A stretch of DNA of 64,000 nt, from contig CAVTEQ010000018.1 of the NCBI GenBank assembly GCA_963733935.1, positions 153,739 to 217,738 on the forward strand, given 5' to 3'. Positions 24,114 to 32,444 of the stretch are shown here, in pieces; the first letter of the stretch is position 1, and every line of letters begins with the position of its first letter. The position numbers and the translations under genes are program-made. Source of the stretch: JAHFUA01 sp963733935 (lineage in GTDB: Bacteria; Acidobacteriota; Terriglobia; Terriglobales; Acidobacteriaceae). The notes under the pieces were generated by a model that had not been told where the DNA came from, did no database searches, and saw only the letters and a list, made by a program, of their open reading frames with translations.

Positions 24114-25295
24114 TCAATCTCCTGCGACCGCTTGTTCCAGCGCCCGCGCCGGAACTGCGACTGCTGCCGGCGTCGTGTGCTCGCCTTCCGCGGGGAAGAT
24201 GGGCAAATACTTGGCTGCCAGGCCGAAGAGCGCGAAGCCGCCGGCCACGATCATGGCGGTCACCGCCATCTCCGTCCACTTGGGGACGTAGTGCACGCCC
24301 GCGGCGCCTTCCATGCCGGTGATGCTCACGTTCAGCCGATTGGTGATGAAACCGAGCACGGTGAGCACCGCCGCCAGGTATAGCCCGCCTTGGCTCTCGC
24401 GGATGCGGCGCGTGAACAGCATCGCGATGGGCAGCAGCAACCCCACCACCACCTCCAGCAGGAAGAGCCAGGTCTCATAGCGCGGCTGGAGCACCAGCTT
24501 CAGCACGCCGCGGTGGTAGAGGTCTTCAAACTTCAGCACGGCGTAGAACGAAAGCACCACCGCCAGGATCCGCCCCAGATCGCTCAGCAGCGGCAATTCC
24601 AGTTGGCGGCGGAAGTATTTCGAGCTCATGTAGGACTCGAAGATGGTCATGGCCAGCCCGATGCCGATCGCCGAGATGAAGAAAAACACTGGCAGCAGCG
24701 GCGAATACCAGAGGGGATACAGCTTGTTGGGCATGATCAGATAGAGCGTGCCCAGCGACGATTGATGCAGGGTGGAGAGAATCACGCCCAGGATCACGAT
24801 AGGGATCCCCACCGCGTGCAGGATGCGCAACGGCCGCTCCAACCGCAGGCGCTCGAAGACGATAGGTGCGAACTCCAGCGAGAGCACCGCGGTGTAGAGC
24901 ATCACGCAGTAGGCCACCTCGAACATCACCGAGTGCGGGTTGCGCATGATGAGCGGGTGCCAGATGCGGTAGTAGCGGCCCAGGTCGAAGATCAGCGCCA
25001 CGGATACCAGCAGGTAGCCGAGGAAGGCGGTGAGCACCGCCGGGCGGATGATGGGCTTGAAGCGCTCGATGTGGAAGATGTGCACCGCGGCCATCAGCGT
25101 GAAGCCGCCGGCGGCCAGCATCACCCCGCACAGTACGTCGAAGCCTACCCAGATGCCCCAGGGGAACTGGTCACTGAGGTTGGTCGAGGCGCCCAGGCCG
25201 CGAGCGAAGCGCAGCACGGTGGCATAAAGCCCCGCCGCCATGATGGCGAAGAACACCACCTTCCACAGCGTGAACTTCATCAATCTCTGCTTCAC
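24114..25295 (-). CDS. NrfD/HybB-family membrane quinone-interacting subunit
   Basis: A 393-residue integral membrane protein with about ten helices, related to HybB/NrfD/DmsC-type subunits that exchange electrons with the quinone pool. Recognisable HybB-like segments are FPWGIWVGFDVLCGVMLAAGG and IPIVILGVILSTLHQSSLGT. GTG 25295 is preferred: AAGGAGAAGTAAC precedes it, including the stop of the upstream ferredoxin gene. There is no hydrogenase, nitrite reductase or molybdopterin catalytic subunit nearby, so the electron donor is unknown. Confidence 0.88.
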   Translation of the reverse strand: MKQRLMKFTLWKVVFFAIMAAGLYATVLRFARGLGASTNLSDQFPWGIWVGFDVLCGVMLAAGGFTLMAAVHIFHIERFKPIIRPAVLTAFLGYLLVSVALIFDLGRYYRIWHPLIMRNPHSVMFEVAYCVMLYTAVLSLEFAPIVFERLRLERPLRILHAVGIPIVILGVILSTLHQSSLGTLYLIMPNKLYPLWYSPLLPVFFFISAIGIGLAMTIFESYMSSKYFRRQLELPLLSDLGRILAVVLSFYAVLKFEDLYHRGVLKLVLQPRYETWLFLLEVVVGLLLPIAMLFTRRIRESQGGLYLAAVLTVLGFITNRLNVSITGMEGAAGVHYVPKWTEMAVTAMIVAGGFALFGLAAKYLPIFPAEGEHTTPAAVAVPARALEQAVAGD

Positions 25296-25296
25296 G

Positions 25297-26058
25297 TTAC
25301 TTCTCCTTCTCGTCTGTTTTCTTGCCTTCGGCGACGGCGACTTTCTCGCGGCGGTTGGTAATCCACCAGATTCCGCCCAGCAGCACCCCGCCCAGCCCCA
25401 CCAGGTCGGGAATGCGCGACAACACGCGGAAGGTGTAGAGCGGCAGCGGCTCGCGCACCAGGTCGGTGCGATAGCCAAAAGTCTCGAAGGGCACCGAGGA
25501 GAGCAGCAAGACGCTGGTTCCACCCACCTCTTCCAGGCCGTAGATGCGGTTCACGTAGTTTCCGGGATTGTCGTGCAGGCGCTGCTTGGCTTCGGCGATC
25601 AACTCATCACGATCGCCGAACTTCGTCGCTCCCGTGGGGCAGACTTCGGCGCAGGCGGTCATCTTGCCCGCCGCCAGCCGGTCGGCGCACATATCGCACT
25701 TGCGGACCGCCGGCAGCGCCTTTTCCCACTCGTATTTGGGCACGCCGAAAGGACAAGCCGCCACGCAGTAGCGGCAGCCCATGCAGCGCACTTCTTCGTA
25801 GATCACCGGACCGGCTTTGGTCTTGCGCAGCGCGCCCACCGGACACACCGAAGCGCAGGTCGGGTCCTCGCAGTGCATGCACAGGCGGCGCATGAACTTC
25901 TCGCCCTTGGTCTGGACCACAGTGAACTTGTGCGCCGATTGCACTTGCTCGGCGGCGATGGCGTCGTTGTAAGGCAGCTTGTTACGCTCCGCGCACGCCT
26001 GCTCGCAGGCTTTGCAGCCGATGCAGAGTGTGGCGTCATATAGAATGGCTTTGCTCAT
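25297..26058 (-). CDS. Four-cluster ferredoxin-like subunit, HybA/NrfC type
   Basis: A 253-residue 4Fe-4S protein. Sixteen cysteines in four groups are visible (CIGCKACEQAC; CMHCEDPTCASVCP; CMGCRYCVAACP; CDMCADRLAAGKMTACAEVCP), as in electron-transfer subunits of the DmsB/HybA family. A C-terminal membrane helix (LVGLGGVLLGGIWWI) anchors it. No Tat signal is seen, so it would face the cytoplasm unless the start is wrong; HybA proper is periplasmic. It is the first gene of the operon; a sigma54-type promoter lies 36-51 bp upstream of ATG 26058. Confidence 0.9.
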   Translation of the reverse strand: MSKAILYDATLCIGCKACEQACAERNKLPYNDAIAAEQVQSAHKFTVVQTKGEKFMRRLCMHCEDPTCASVCPVGALRKTKAGPVIYEEVRCMGCRYCVAACPFGVPKYEWEKALPAVRKCDMCADRLAAGKMTACAEVCPTGATKFGDRDELIAEAKQRLHDNPGNYVNRIYGLEEVGGTSVLLLSSVPFETFGYRTDLVREPLPLYTFRVLSRIPDLVGLGGVLLGGIWWITNRREKVAVAEGKKTDEKEK

Positions 26059-26093
26059 CTTCTTCTCCGACACAAACCACCAACGTATTAGTC

Positions 26094-26109
26094 GGCAATC
26101 GCCCTGCCG
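26094..26109 (-). promoter_or_regulatory. Candidate sigma54 promoter of the HybA/NrfD/kinase/regulator operon
   Basis: Minus-strand reading CGGCAGGGCGATTGCC: GG (26108-26107) and GC (26096-26095) are spaced exactly 12 bases apart, with GGCA and TTGC cores intact. Predicted start near 26083, 25 bases before ATG 26058. Confidence 0.6.
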
Positions 26110-26158
26110 CTTTTGGTTCCGCAACGGGAAAAGCGGCAAACTTGCAAGTGCTTTGTTA

Positions 26159-26175
26159 GCTGTGATTTGCAACAA
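26159..26175 (-). promoter_or_regulatory. Candidate activator site shared with the GcvH-like gene promoter
   Basis: Minus strand TTGTTGCAAATCACAGC matches 14 of 17 bases of TTGTTGCGAATCGCAAC at 27182-27198. It is 51-67 bp upstream of the -24 element at 26108. Confidence 0.45.
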
Positions 26176-26285
26176 TGCGGAGTATCTCCACAAATCAATC
26201 CAGATTTTGCGTGAGTCCCTGCTGAGAAATTGAACGCAGCGCGTGCGCCGGGTGGCACACTGTTGAGAACTTCCTCAGAAATCTG

Positions 26286-26317
26286 GAGCGGCAGAAGCTG
26301 GTTAGCCTCTGCCGCTC
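26286..26317. repeat. Perfect 9-bp hairpin downstream of the GcvH-like gene
   Basis: GAGCGGCAG (26286-26294) / CTGCCGCTC (26309-26317). It could terminate the minus-strand transcript of the GcvH-like gene (stop at 26349), but no T-run follows. Confidence 0.45.
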
Positions 26318-26348
26318 GTACCGCGCTGGGAAGCTCATCAGGAGGTCC

Positions 26349-27017
26349 TCAGCTCAGGAAGAACTCGCGGGTCACATCCACCCACTCTTTATCGCCGAGC
26401 AGGGTGCTCAGGTCGCTGATGGTCGTGCCGCCATCCTGCGCTACGCCGACCGGGATGGGCATGTGCTGACGCAGGCGGGTCGCCGCCTCGTCCATCCACC
26501 AGCGCGCCAGCTCGCCACTGAGCAGGTTGCGGAAGTTCAGCTTGGCGTCGGGAGATTCCACGCTCACCAGCCAGCCGTCGCCGTAGGGATCGCGCCGCGC
26601 CGTTTCGGGATCCTTCGCGGCCGTCTCGTTGATCTCGGTCACCACGCCTTCCACCGGCGATACCATGTCGACCTTGACGCCATCGCGTTCCAGCGTGACC
26701 AGCTTCTGTCCCTGGCGAACCCACTGCCCACGCTGCGGCAGCATGATGTTGTGCACCTTGCCCAGCAGCTTAGCGGCAAAATCATCGAGCCCAACGCGGA
26801 CCATTTTGGGACCTTCGCTCATTGCCCAAGTGTGTCCAGGGTGATATTTCAAATTTTCCGGCACCTGAAAGCCAGCCACTACGTTAGGCTGCAGGACAGC
26901 GGGCGCGGCTGGCTGCGGCTGAACTTCCATGACGGGACGAACCGCCGGACGCCGGCTGAAGAAGTGATCGATCAGTAAGAAAGTGATGAAGGTTCCGAGT
27001 ACGAGAATGACGGTCAT
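26349..27017 (-). CDS. Membrane-anchored glycine-cleavage-H-like (lipoyl) protein
   Basis: A 222-residue protein. An N-terminal helix (TVILVLGTFITFLLIDHFF) is followed by a Pro-rich linker and a GcvH-type domain (about 55-150: KYHPGHTWAM, VGLDDFAAKLLG, then DGVKVDMVSPVEGVVTEINE). The lysine in DGVKVDMVSP aligns with the lipoylated lysine of H-protein. No glycine cleavage P or T proteins are nearby; instead it neighbours HybA/NrfD-type subunits and a cytochrome c, so a role as a redox lipoyl carrier is inferred. A GGCAC-N5-TTGC promoter is at 27070-27084. Confidence 0.8.
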   Translation of the reverse strand: MTVILVLGTFITFLLIDHFFSRRPAVRPVMEVQPQPAAPAVLQPNVVAGFQVPENLKYHPGHTWAMSEGPKMVRVGLDDFAAKLLGKVHNIMLPQRGQWVRQGQKLVTLERDGVKVDMVSPVEGVVTEINETAAKDPETARRDPYGDGWLVSVESPDAKLNFRNLLSGELARWWMDEAATRLRQHMPIPVGVAQDGGTTISDLSTLLGDKEWVDVTREFFLS

Positions 27018-27069
27018 GATGAGCTCCTCTGGTGCGGTCTGGTTTTGCTCCGCTTTCCAGTATTGCTAA

Positions 27070-27084
27070 GGCAAGCGGGGTGCC
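27070..27084 (-). promoter_or_regulatory. Sigma54 promoter of the GcvH-like gene
   Basis: Minus strand GGCACCCCGCTTGCC: perfect GGCAC and TTGC cores with GG (27084-27083) and GC (27072-27071) 12 bases apart. Start predicted near 27059, about 40 bases before ATG 27017. Confidence 0.75.
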
Positions 27085-27169
27085 GCTCCGACGAATCTCC
27101 AGAATGAGTTCACATGTAGCGGCAACGAAAGAAGATGGCCTGAATCGCTAGTAATTGCCTGCGGAAATG

Positions 27170-27198
27170 CGCAACAGCGATTTGTTGCGAATCGCAAC
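27170..27198. promoter_or_regulatory. Overlapping dyads, candidate enhancer site
   Basis: CGCAACA (27170-27176) pairs with TGTTGCG (27183-27189), and GTTGCGA-A-TCGCAAC (27184-27198) is a perfect 7-1-7 palindrome. The site is 86-114 bp upstream of the -24 element at 27084, a typical enhancer distance. It also lies 170 bp before the divergent cytochrome gene. Confidence 0.5.
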
Positions 27199-27367
27199 GC
27201 CAGAGAGTAGGCTAGCCGGTTCTCTTGTGCGTCAGCGCAAGCAGAATGTAGGGCTTGCGCGTAAACGAGTGACTGCTGAATTCAGCAACAGCCGTTGTTT
27301 AGTAATTCAACGGCATTTTTGTTCGAATGGGCCCCCGAAGCAACAAACTTCCCCCTCGGAGGATCAT

Positions 27368-27682
27368 ATGAAGAAAGTACTGGTTGTTCTTTTCGCGGTC
27401 GCGATGCTGATGGCGATCGCGGCACCCGTCGCCATTGCTGACGATGGCGCCAAAGTGTTTGCCTCCAAATGCGCCATGTGCCACGGAGCCGATGGCGCCG
27501 GCAAAATGAAGGGCACACCCGATCTGCGCTCCGCGGACGTGCAAAAAATGACCGATGCGCAACTAGCGGATTCCATCGCTAATGGTCCGAAAGGCAAAGA
27601 GTCGCACGCCTTCGCCAAGAAGGGCCTGGACGACGCCACTATCAAGTCGCTGGTGGCCTATATAAGGACGCTGAAGAAGTAA
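27368..27682 (+). CDS. Monohaem cytochrome c
   Basis: A 104-residue periplasmic cytochrome. The signal peptide (KKVLVVLFAVAMLMAIAAPVAIA) is followed by heme attachment CAMCH and a class-I cytochrome body (GADGAGKMKGTPDLRSADVQ, then DDATIKSLVAYIRTLKK); the axial methionine may be the one in GAGKMKGTP or QKMTD. CCCCCTCGGAGGATCAT forms the ribosome site before ATG 27368. It probably shuttles electrons between the NrfD-type complex or others and the terminal oxidase. Divergent from the GcvH-like gene. Confidence 0.9.
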   Translation: MKKVLVVLFAVAMLMAIAAPVAIADDGAKVFASKCAMCHGADGAGKMKGTPDLRSADVQKMTDAQLADSIANGPKGKESHAFAKKGLDDATIKSLVAYIRTLKK

Positions 27683-27704
27683 CTTCTCTCTTACACAAAA
27701 ACCA

Positions 27705-27732
27705 GGACCCGCACGGGCGGGTCCCAGTTTTT
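27705..27732 (+). terminator. Rho-independent terminator after cytochrome c gene
   Basis: GGACCCGC (27705-27712) / GCGGGTCC (27717-27724) with a 4-base loop, then CAGTTTTT. Confidence 0.9.
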
Positions 27733-27743
27733 GAGCCCAGAGT

Positions 27744-28241
27744 CTACTCTGCGAAATTGTCTGGCCAGCGCGCGCCCGCGCCTACCGGCTGCGGCTTGTC
27801 AGAGTGTGGAAGCGTCGACTTCTCCTCGACCACCTCATAGCTGGTGGCGAAGGTGGCGGATTGGCGCAGCATGGCTTCCACCGAGCAGTACTTGCCTTCG
27901 GAGAGCCGGATGGCCTCTTCCACCGCCGCGGGGTCGATGCTGTGTCCGGTCACCACGTGGTGCACGCGCACCTGGGTGAAGACCTGGGGCGGACGTTCCG
28001 CCTGGTCGGCTTCCACCCGCACTTCATATCCGGTGATCTTCTGATGTCTCTTCTGCCGCAGAAAAGTGATGACGTCGAACGCCGTGCACCCGGCCATGCC
28101 CAGCGCGACCAGCTCGATGGGCTTGGGGCCGGTGCCGCCATCGGCGTCGTCCAGCAACAGGTGATGGCCGGTGCCGGTGCGTCCAACGAACTGCCGCTTC
28201 AGATGCGACGGCTGGGTCAGCGTGACTTTGGCTTCGAGCAT
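27744..28241 (-). CDS. OsmC-family protein
   Basis: A 165-residue OsmC/Ohr-fold protein. The catalytic-type cysteines are in GMAGCTAFDV and EGKYCSVEAML. These proteins reduce organic hydroperoxides with thiol partners; the subgroup with GPKPIELVALGMAGCT resembles YhfA-like members rather than Ohr. ATG 28241 (MLEAKVTLTQ) was chosen because upstream residues do not look coding. The gene converges with the cytochrome c terminator. Confidence 0.87.
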   Translation of the reverse strand: MLEAKVTLTQPSHLKRQFVGRTGTGHHLLLDDADGGTGPKPIELVALGMAGCTAFDVITFLRQKRHQKITGYEVRVEADQAERPPQVFTQVRVHHVVTGHSIDPAAVEEAIRLSEGKYCSVEAMLRQSATFATSYEVVEEKSTLPHSDKPQPVGAGARWPDNFAE

Positions 28242-28372
28242 AGGGTCCCTCCACCGGCACAGTAGCGCAGCCTGCGGCGCGAGGGCCGTGACGGAAATCA
28301 CCCAAGCGAGTGACCCGTGGACCATTCCGGTTCGCCGCTTCTCAGCCGACATGATCTCGCGGGCGCCTCCGC

Positions 28373-28378
28373 TATAAT
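28373..28378 (+). promoter_or_regulatory. -10 hexamer TATAAT next to a start codon (leaderless transcript candidate)
   Basis: TATAAT ends 9 bases before TTG 28388. With the usual 6-8 bases from -10 to the first transcribed base, the mRNA would start at or next to the start codon. Confidence 0.55.
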
Positions 28379-28387
28379 CGTCCTACG

Positions 28388-29993
28388 TTGAAACGGACGC
28401 TTGTCATCATCCTTTATTGGAATCCTCTGTGTTCCGGTGTGCGCCCAGCGCGCACCGCTTCCGGGGAAAACCCTGCTGGTGCTGCCTTTCCAGAACAGCT
28501 CCACGGTTTCAGGGCTGGATTGGATAGGAGAATCGTTCCCTGAGGTGCTGGGCCCGCGCTTCACCGCCTTCTTTGTGATTGACCGCCAGCAGCGTCTGAA
28601 GGCCTTTGACCGCCTGGGGCTGCCCGCGAGCCTGCGTCCTTCGCGCGCCACGGTGTACGAGCTGGCCCGGGCCATGGAAGTGGACTACGTCATCGTGGGT
28701 GGTTATTCGTCCGATGGACAGAGCTTCTCGGCGCACGCGCAGGTGCTCGACATGCAGAGTTTGCATCTGTCACCAGCAGTGACTGCCTCCGGTTCGCTGC
28801 CGGGGCTTATCCAGGTGGAGAACTTGCTGGCGTTGAATCTTCTCCGCGTCCTCTCGCCCACTCTGACGACCTCGCACAGCGAGTTCCCGTCCGCGCAACC
28901 TGCGCCGCAACTGAATGCCTTCGAGAACTATATGCGCGGCCTAGTGGCCGTTTCACGCGCAGAGAAGATCTCACGGCTGCGCGAAGCCGTCCGCCTCAAT
29001 CCGGCCTATACGCAGGCCATCTTGCAGTTGGGAAAAACGTACTACGAGGCGCGGGACTACGCCTCCGCCGCAACCTGGCTGGAACGCATCCCGCAAAGCG
29101 ACCCGCTGGCGCGGGAAGCCAGCTTCTATCTTGGCATCTCCGCCTATTACCTGAACCAGTTCGAAAAGGCGCAGAACGCCTTTGAGTTCGTGGCCGCACG
29201 CCTGCCGCTCACCGAGGTTTACAACAACCTGGGTGTGGTGGCGGCACGGCGCGGACAGAAGTCGGCAGGGCGGTACTTCGAGCGCGCGCTTGCGGCCGAT
29301 CCCAGCGATCCCGACTACCGCTTCAATCTGGCGGTAGGCCTGGCACGCAATGGGGACGTAACGGGCGCAATCCACGAGTTGCGCGAATTGGTGACCATGC
29401 GGCCTTCCGACGGTGAAGCCCAGGCGCTGCTCGACGCGCTCAGCCGTCCTCAGGTGATAAGCGACGCAGCGAACCCAGCTCCGGCCGCGAAGCCGGAGGT
29501 GAAACTCCCGCTGGAGCGCATCAAGCGCAACTACGACGAAGCTTCATTCCGCCAGATCGCCTTCGAGCTGGAATACTTGAGCGAGAGGAAACTCGCCGAC
29601 AAGCCGCCCCGCGAACACGCCTCGTTCCACGTTGAACAGGGACGCGAGCTTATGAACCAAGGGTTTGTGGGCGAAGCCGAGAAACATTTTCGGGAAGCCA
29701 TCGTGCTCGATCCTACCAACGCGGCAGCGCATCTCGGCATGGCCAAGATCCTGGCCGCCGACAGGCCCAACGACGCGCGCGCCGAAGCCCGCTCGGCGCT
29801 CATCCTGCAGCCCTCTGCCGAAGCCTACCTGGTTCTCGCGCAGCTCGACTTGCGAGACAATAATGTTGAGGCCGCCCGCGAGGACGTAGATCGCGCCCTG
29901 GCTCTCGAGCCGGCAAATGCCGCTGCCATGGCGATGAAGCGTGACATCGCCACGCGCCTCGCCGACCAATCGCGCACCCGGACTCCGCAATGA
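28388..29993 (+). CDS. Secreted TPR-repeat protein (one apparent frameshift in signal peptide)
   Basis: About 535 residues. An extra T in TTT (28413-28415) separates the TTG start at 28388 from the long frame. Without it the protein begins MKRTLVIILIGILCVPVCAQ, an ideal signal peptide. The uncorrected frame would start at TTG 28401. Residues 22-150 form a domain found at the N-terminus of adenylate-cyclase-like/TolB-type proteins (LLVLPFQNSSTVSGLDWIGE), predicting a nucleoside-binding fold. TPR units follow (LREAVRLNPAYTQAILQLGK, YNNLGVVAARRGQKSAGRYF, EKHFREAIVLDPTNAAAHLG). Likely a periplasmic scaffold. It overlaps the nfeD-like gene by 4 bp. Confidence 0.78.
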
Positions 29994-31274
29994 GAGCATT
30001 TTTCAAAGCCGCCGTCCTGCTGATTGCCGCGGTTCTACTGTGCGGGGGGTGGGCGCGCGCCGATGTGCTCAAAATCGTCGTCCGCGACACTATCCATCCG
30101 ATCTCCGACGAATTCATCGGCCGCGCCCTCGACCAGGCTGCGCACGAGCGCGACGAAGCCGTGATCATCGAGCTCTCCACGCCCGGCGGACTGGTGGATT
30201 CCACGCGCTCCATCATCGAGAAGATTCTGGCTTCGCCGATACCGGTGATCGTCTATGTGGCGCCCAGTGGCGCGCGCGCGGCCTCGGCGGGCTTCTTTAT
30301 TCTCGAGTCCGCTGATGTAGCCGCTATGGCCCCGGGCACCAACACTGGCGCCGCGCATCCCGTGGTTTTCGGCGGCGAAAAGATGGACGACGTGATGAAG
30401 GCGAAGATGGAGAACGATGCTGCCGCCTTCATGCGGTCCTTCGTTTCCAAGCGTGGGCGAAATGTGGAACTGGCGGAATCGGCGGTGCGCCAGTCGAAGA
30501 GCTTTACCGACCAGGAAGCGCTCAAGGAACACCTCATAGATGTGATCGCGCCCGACGTTCCCGACCTGCTCAAGCAACTCGACGGCCGCAAAGTGACGCG
30601 CTTCAACGGCTCGACCACGGTGCTGCACGTCGCCAACCAGCGCGTGCAAACGCTGGACATGTCGCTGAAGCAGCGCATCCTCGATTTCATCATGGACCCC
30701 AACGTGGCCTTCATCCTGTTCGCCATCGGGATGCTGGCGCTCTACGTCGAGTTCAACCATCCCGGCGCCATCGTGCCGGGCGTAGTGGGATTCATCTTCA
30801 TCCTGCTTGCCATCTTTGCCTTTAACATCCTGCCGACACGCTACGCGGCGCTGATCCTGATTGTTGCCGCGTTCGTGATGTTCATTCTCGACGCCAAATT
30901 CGCCACCCACGGAGCGCTGACCGTGGGCGGAATCGGGCTGATGATCCTGGGCGCACTGCTCCTGGTGGACGGCCCTATCCCCGAGATGCGCGTACGCCTG
31001 GTCACGGCGCTGGCGGTCAGCGTGCCCATCGGGTTGATCACCGTTTTCCTTGTCGGCCTGGTCATTAAAGCGCGACGAAGTAAGGTGGTCACCGGCTCTC
31101 AGGGCCTGATCGGGGAAATCGGCATGGCGCAGAGCGCCCTCGCAGCCCGAAGGCAAGGTGTTCGTCCACGGCGAACTCTGGGACGCGGTCTCTTCCGCTA
31201 ACATCGCTCCCGGCGCCCGCGTGCTGGTCAAGCGCATCGACGGCCTGCGGCTAGAAGTCGATCCGGTGAAATAA
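29990..31274 (+). CDS. NfeD/ClpP-class membrane serine protease (frameshift near 3' end)
   Basis: About 427 residues. A signal peptide is followed by a ClpP-like protease domain (ELSTPGGLVDSTRSIIEKIL; nucleophile Ser in GARAASAGFFIL; Lys in the region QSKSFTDQEAL), about five membrane helices, and a C-terminal OB-fold NfeD domain. One extra base near CCC 31146-31148 shifts the frame; corrected, the protein continues GKVFVHGELWDAVSSANIAP and ends RIDGLRLEVDPVK at 31274 (uncorrected stop at 31201). NfeD proteases cleave the C-terminus of stomatin-like partners; a slipin gene lies 1.2 kb downstream, beyond an intervening toxin-antitoxin pair. Confidence 0.88.
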
Positions 31275-31283
31275 GAACAAAAG

Positions 31284-31354
31284 CAGCCACGGATTTGCAC
31301 GGATATTCGCGGATATTTCTTTTGATCCGTGCCTATCCGTGCAGATCCGTGGCT
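31284..31354. repeat. Inverted dispersed repeat, CCACGGATNTGCACGGAT type
   Basis: Left arm 31284-31313 (AGCCACGGATTTGCACGGAT onwards) and right arm 31324-31354 (GATCCGTGCCTATCCGTGCA onwards) fold on each other. Begins 9 bp after the nfeD-like stop. A related element is at 33231-33297. Confidence 0.8.
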
Positions 31355-31446
31355 GTCTAGTCTCCTATGGGCATTGCCATAACGTGCTGAAAATACGAGC
31401 TGTTGGATAGTACAATCTGCCGCTATTTATGTGGCATAATGTATGC

Positions 31447-31890
31447 ATGGCGACCAAAGCGACCCCGCCTACAGCCAGGAAGCTGAGCCAATATTTCGAT
31501 GACTGGCTGGGGACCCGGGCTGGTTCCGAACAGAGCATCATCCATCTGATTGAGACCGGTTTGCCGCTGAAGGTCATTCCTCGGCTCATCCAGCGAGGTT
31601 TGTCGAAGGACGAGGTGTTCAGCATCATCGTCAATCCGCGCACTCTGAAGCATCGCCGGAGCAAGAGCCAGCCTCTTTCCCAGGGTGAGTCTGAACGAGC
31701 CGTCCGCGCGGTGCGGGTCCTGGCGCGCGCCCAGGCGGTTTTCGGCGATCAGGGCGCGGCGTTGCGCTGGCTGCGCGCGCCCAAGAAGCGCTTCGAGGGC
31801 CGTGCCCCCATGCAAATGCTGGCCACCGAACCCGGCGGACGTCTGGTGGAAGAAATGCTCATCCAGATCGACGAAGGCATGTTTGCCTGA
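31447..31890 (+). CDS. Xre/MbcA/ParS-family antitoxin
   Basis: A 147-residue antitoxin of a RES-type toxin-antitoxin pair. The N-terminal part (IIHLIETGLPLKVIPRLIQRGLSKDEVFSII) is a predicted helix-turn-helix DNA-binding region. The C-terminal DUF2384 toxin-binding part reads RVLARAQAVFGDQGAALRWL and RAPMQMLATEPGGRLVEEML. ATG 31447 is preferred (alternative ATG 31429); a -10-like CATAAT sits 6 bp before it, so the transcript may be leaderless. The stop is immediately followed by the toxin ATG, typical of coupled pairs. Confidence 0.9.
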   Translation: MATKATPPTARKLSQYFDDWLGTRAGSEQSIIHLIETGLPLKVIPRLIQRGLSKDEVFSIIVNPRTLKHRRSKSQPLSQGESERAVRAVRVLARAQAVFGDQGAALRWLRAPKKRFEGRAPMQMLATEPGGRLVEEMLIQIDEGMFA

Positions 31891-32337
31891 ATGATCTTGT
31901 GGAGGATCAGCCGGCATTCCACGCTCGACGGGCAAGGCGGGCTTTTTGCTTCCGCGCGCTGGCACAGCGCCGGCCACTCGATCGTGTACTTGGCGGAGAG
32001 TCCGGCGGGGGCCTTGCTCGAGGCTTTGGTTCATCTTGAACTCCCGCCCGACGCTTATCCCGCACGCTACGGGCTGGTGAAGGCCGAAGCACCAGACGAC
32101 ATTTCCCTCCGCACCCTCGGGCGAGCGGAGCTCACCGGGGACTGGATGAGAAACCTGATCCTGACCAGGACCATGGGCGACGAGTGGCTGATTTCCCGGA
32201 GCACAGTCCTGCTGCGAGTGCCGTCGGTGATCGTGCCGGAGACCTTCAATATTCTTCTCAACCCCGCGCATCCCCACGCCTCTCGCGTGCGGGTGCTCTG
32301 GCACGCTGAGTACCCGTGGGATGAACGGTTGCTCTGA
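31891..32337 (+). CDS. RES-domain toxin
   Basis: A 148-residue RES-family toxin. Conserved features are an N-terminal arginine in LWRISRH, the glycine-rich GLFASARWHSAGHSIVYLAES (with R, Y and S of the family name), the acidic residue in LLEALVHLEL, and a late serine in ISRSTVLLRVPSVIVPE. Family members degrade NAD+. Expression control is expected through the upstream antitoxin. The pair sits between nfeD-like and slipin genes that are often adjacent, suggesting insertion. Confidence 0.92.
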   Translation: MILWRISRHSTLDGQGGLFASARWHSAGHSIVYLAESPAGALLEALVHLELPPDAYPARYGLVKAEAPDDISLRTLGRAELTGDWMRNLILTRTMGDEWLISRSTVLLRVPSVIVPETFNILLNPAHPHASRVRVLWHAEYPWDERLL

Positions 32338-32444
32338 GGCCAAAAAACCAGCCCAGAGGCTGCCCTGGGCGAAGTCGAAGGGACGGCCGCGCCTACGTGC
32401 TACTCCCGGCCTTGATACAATCCCCTGTTCCTCTGGAGGTTCCC

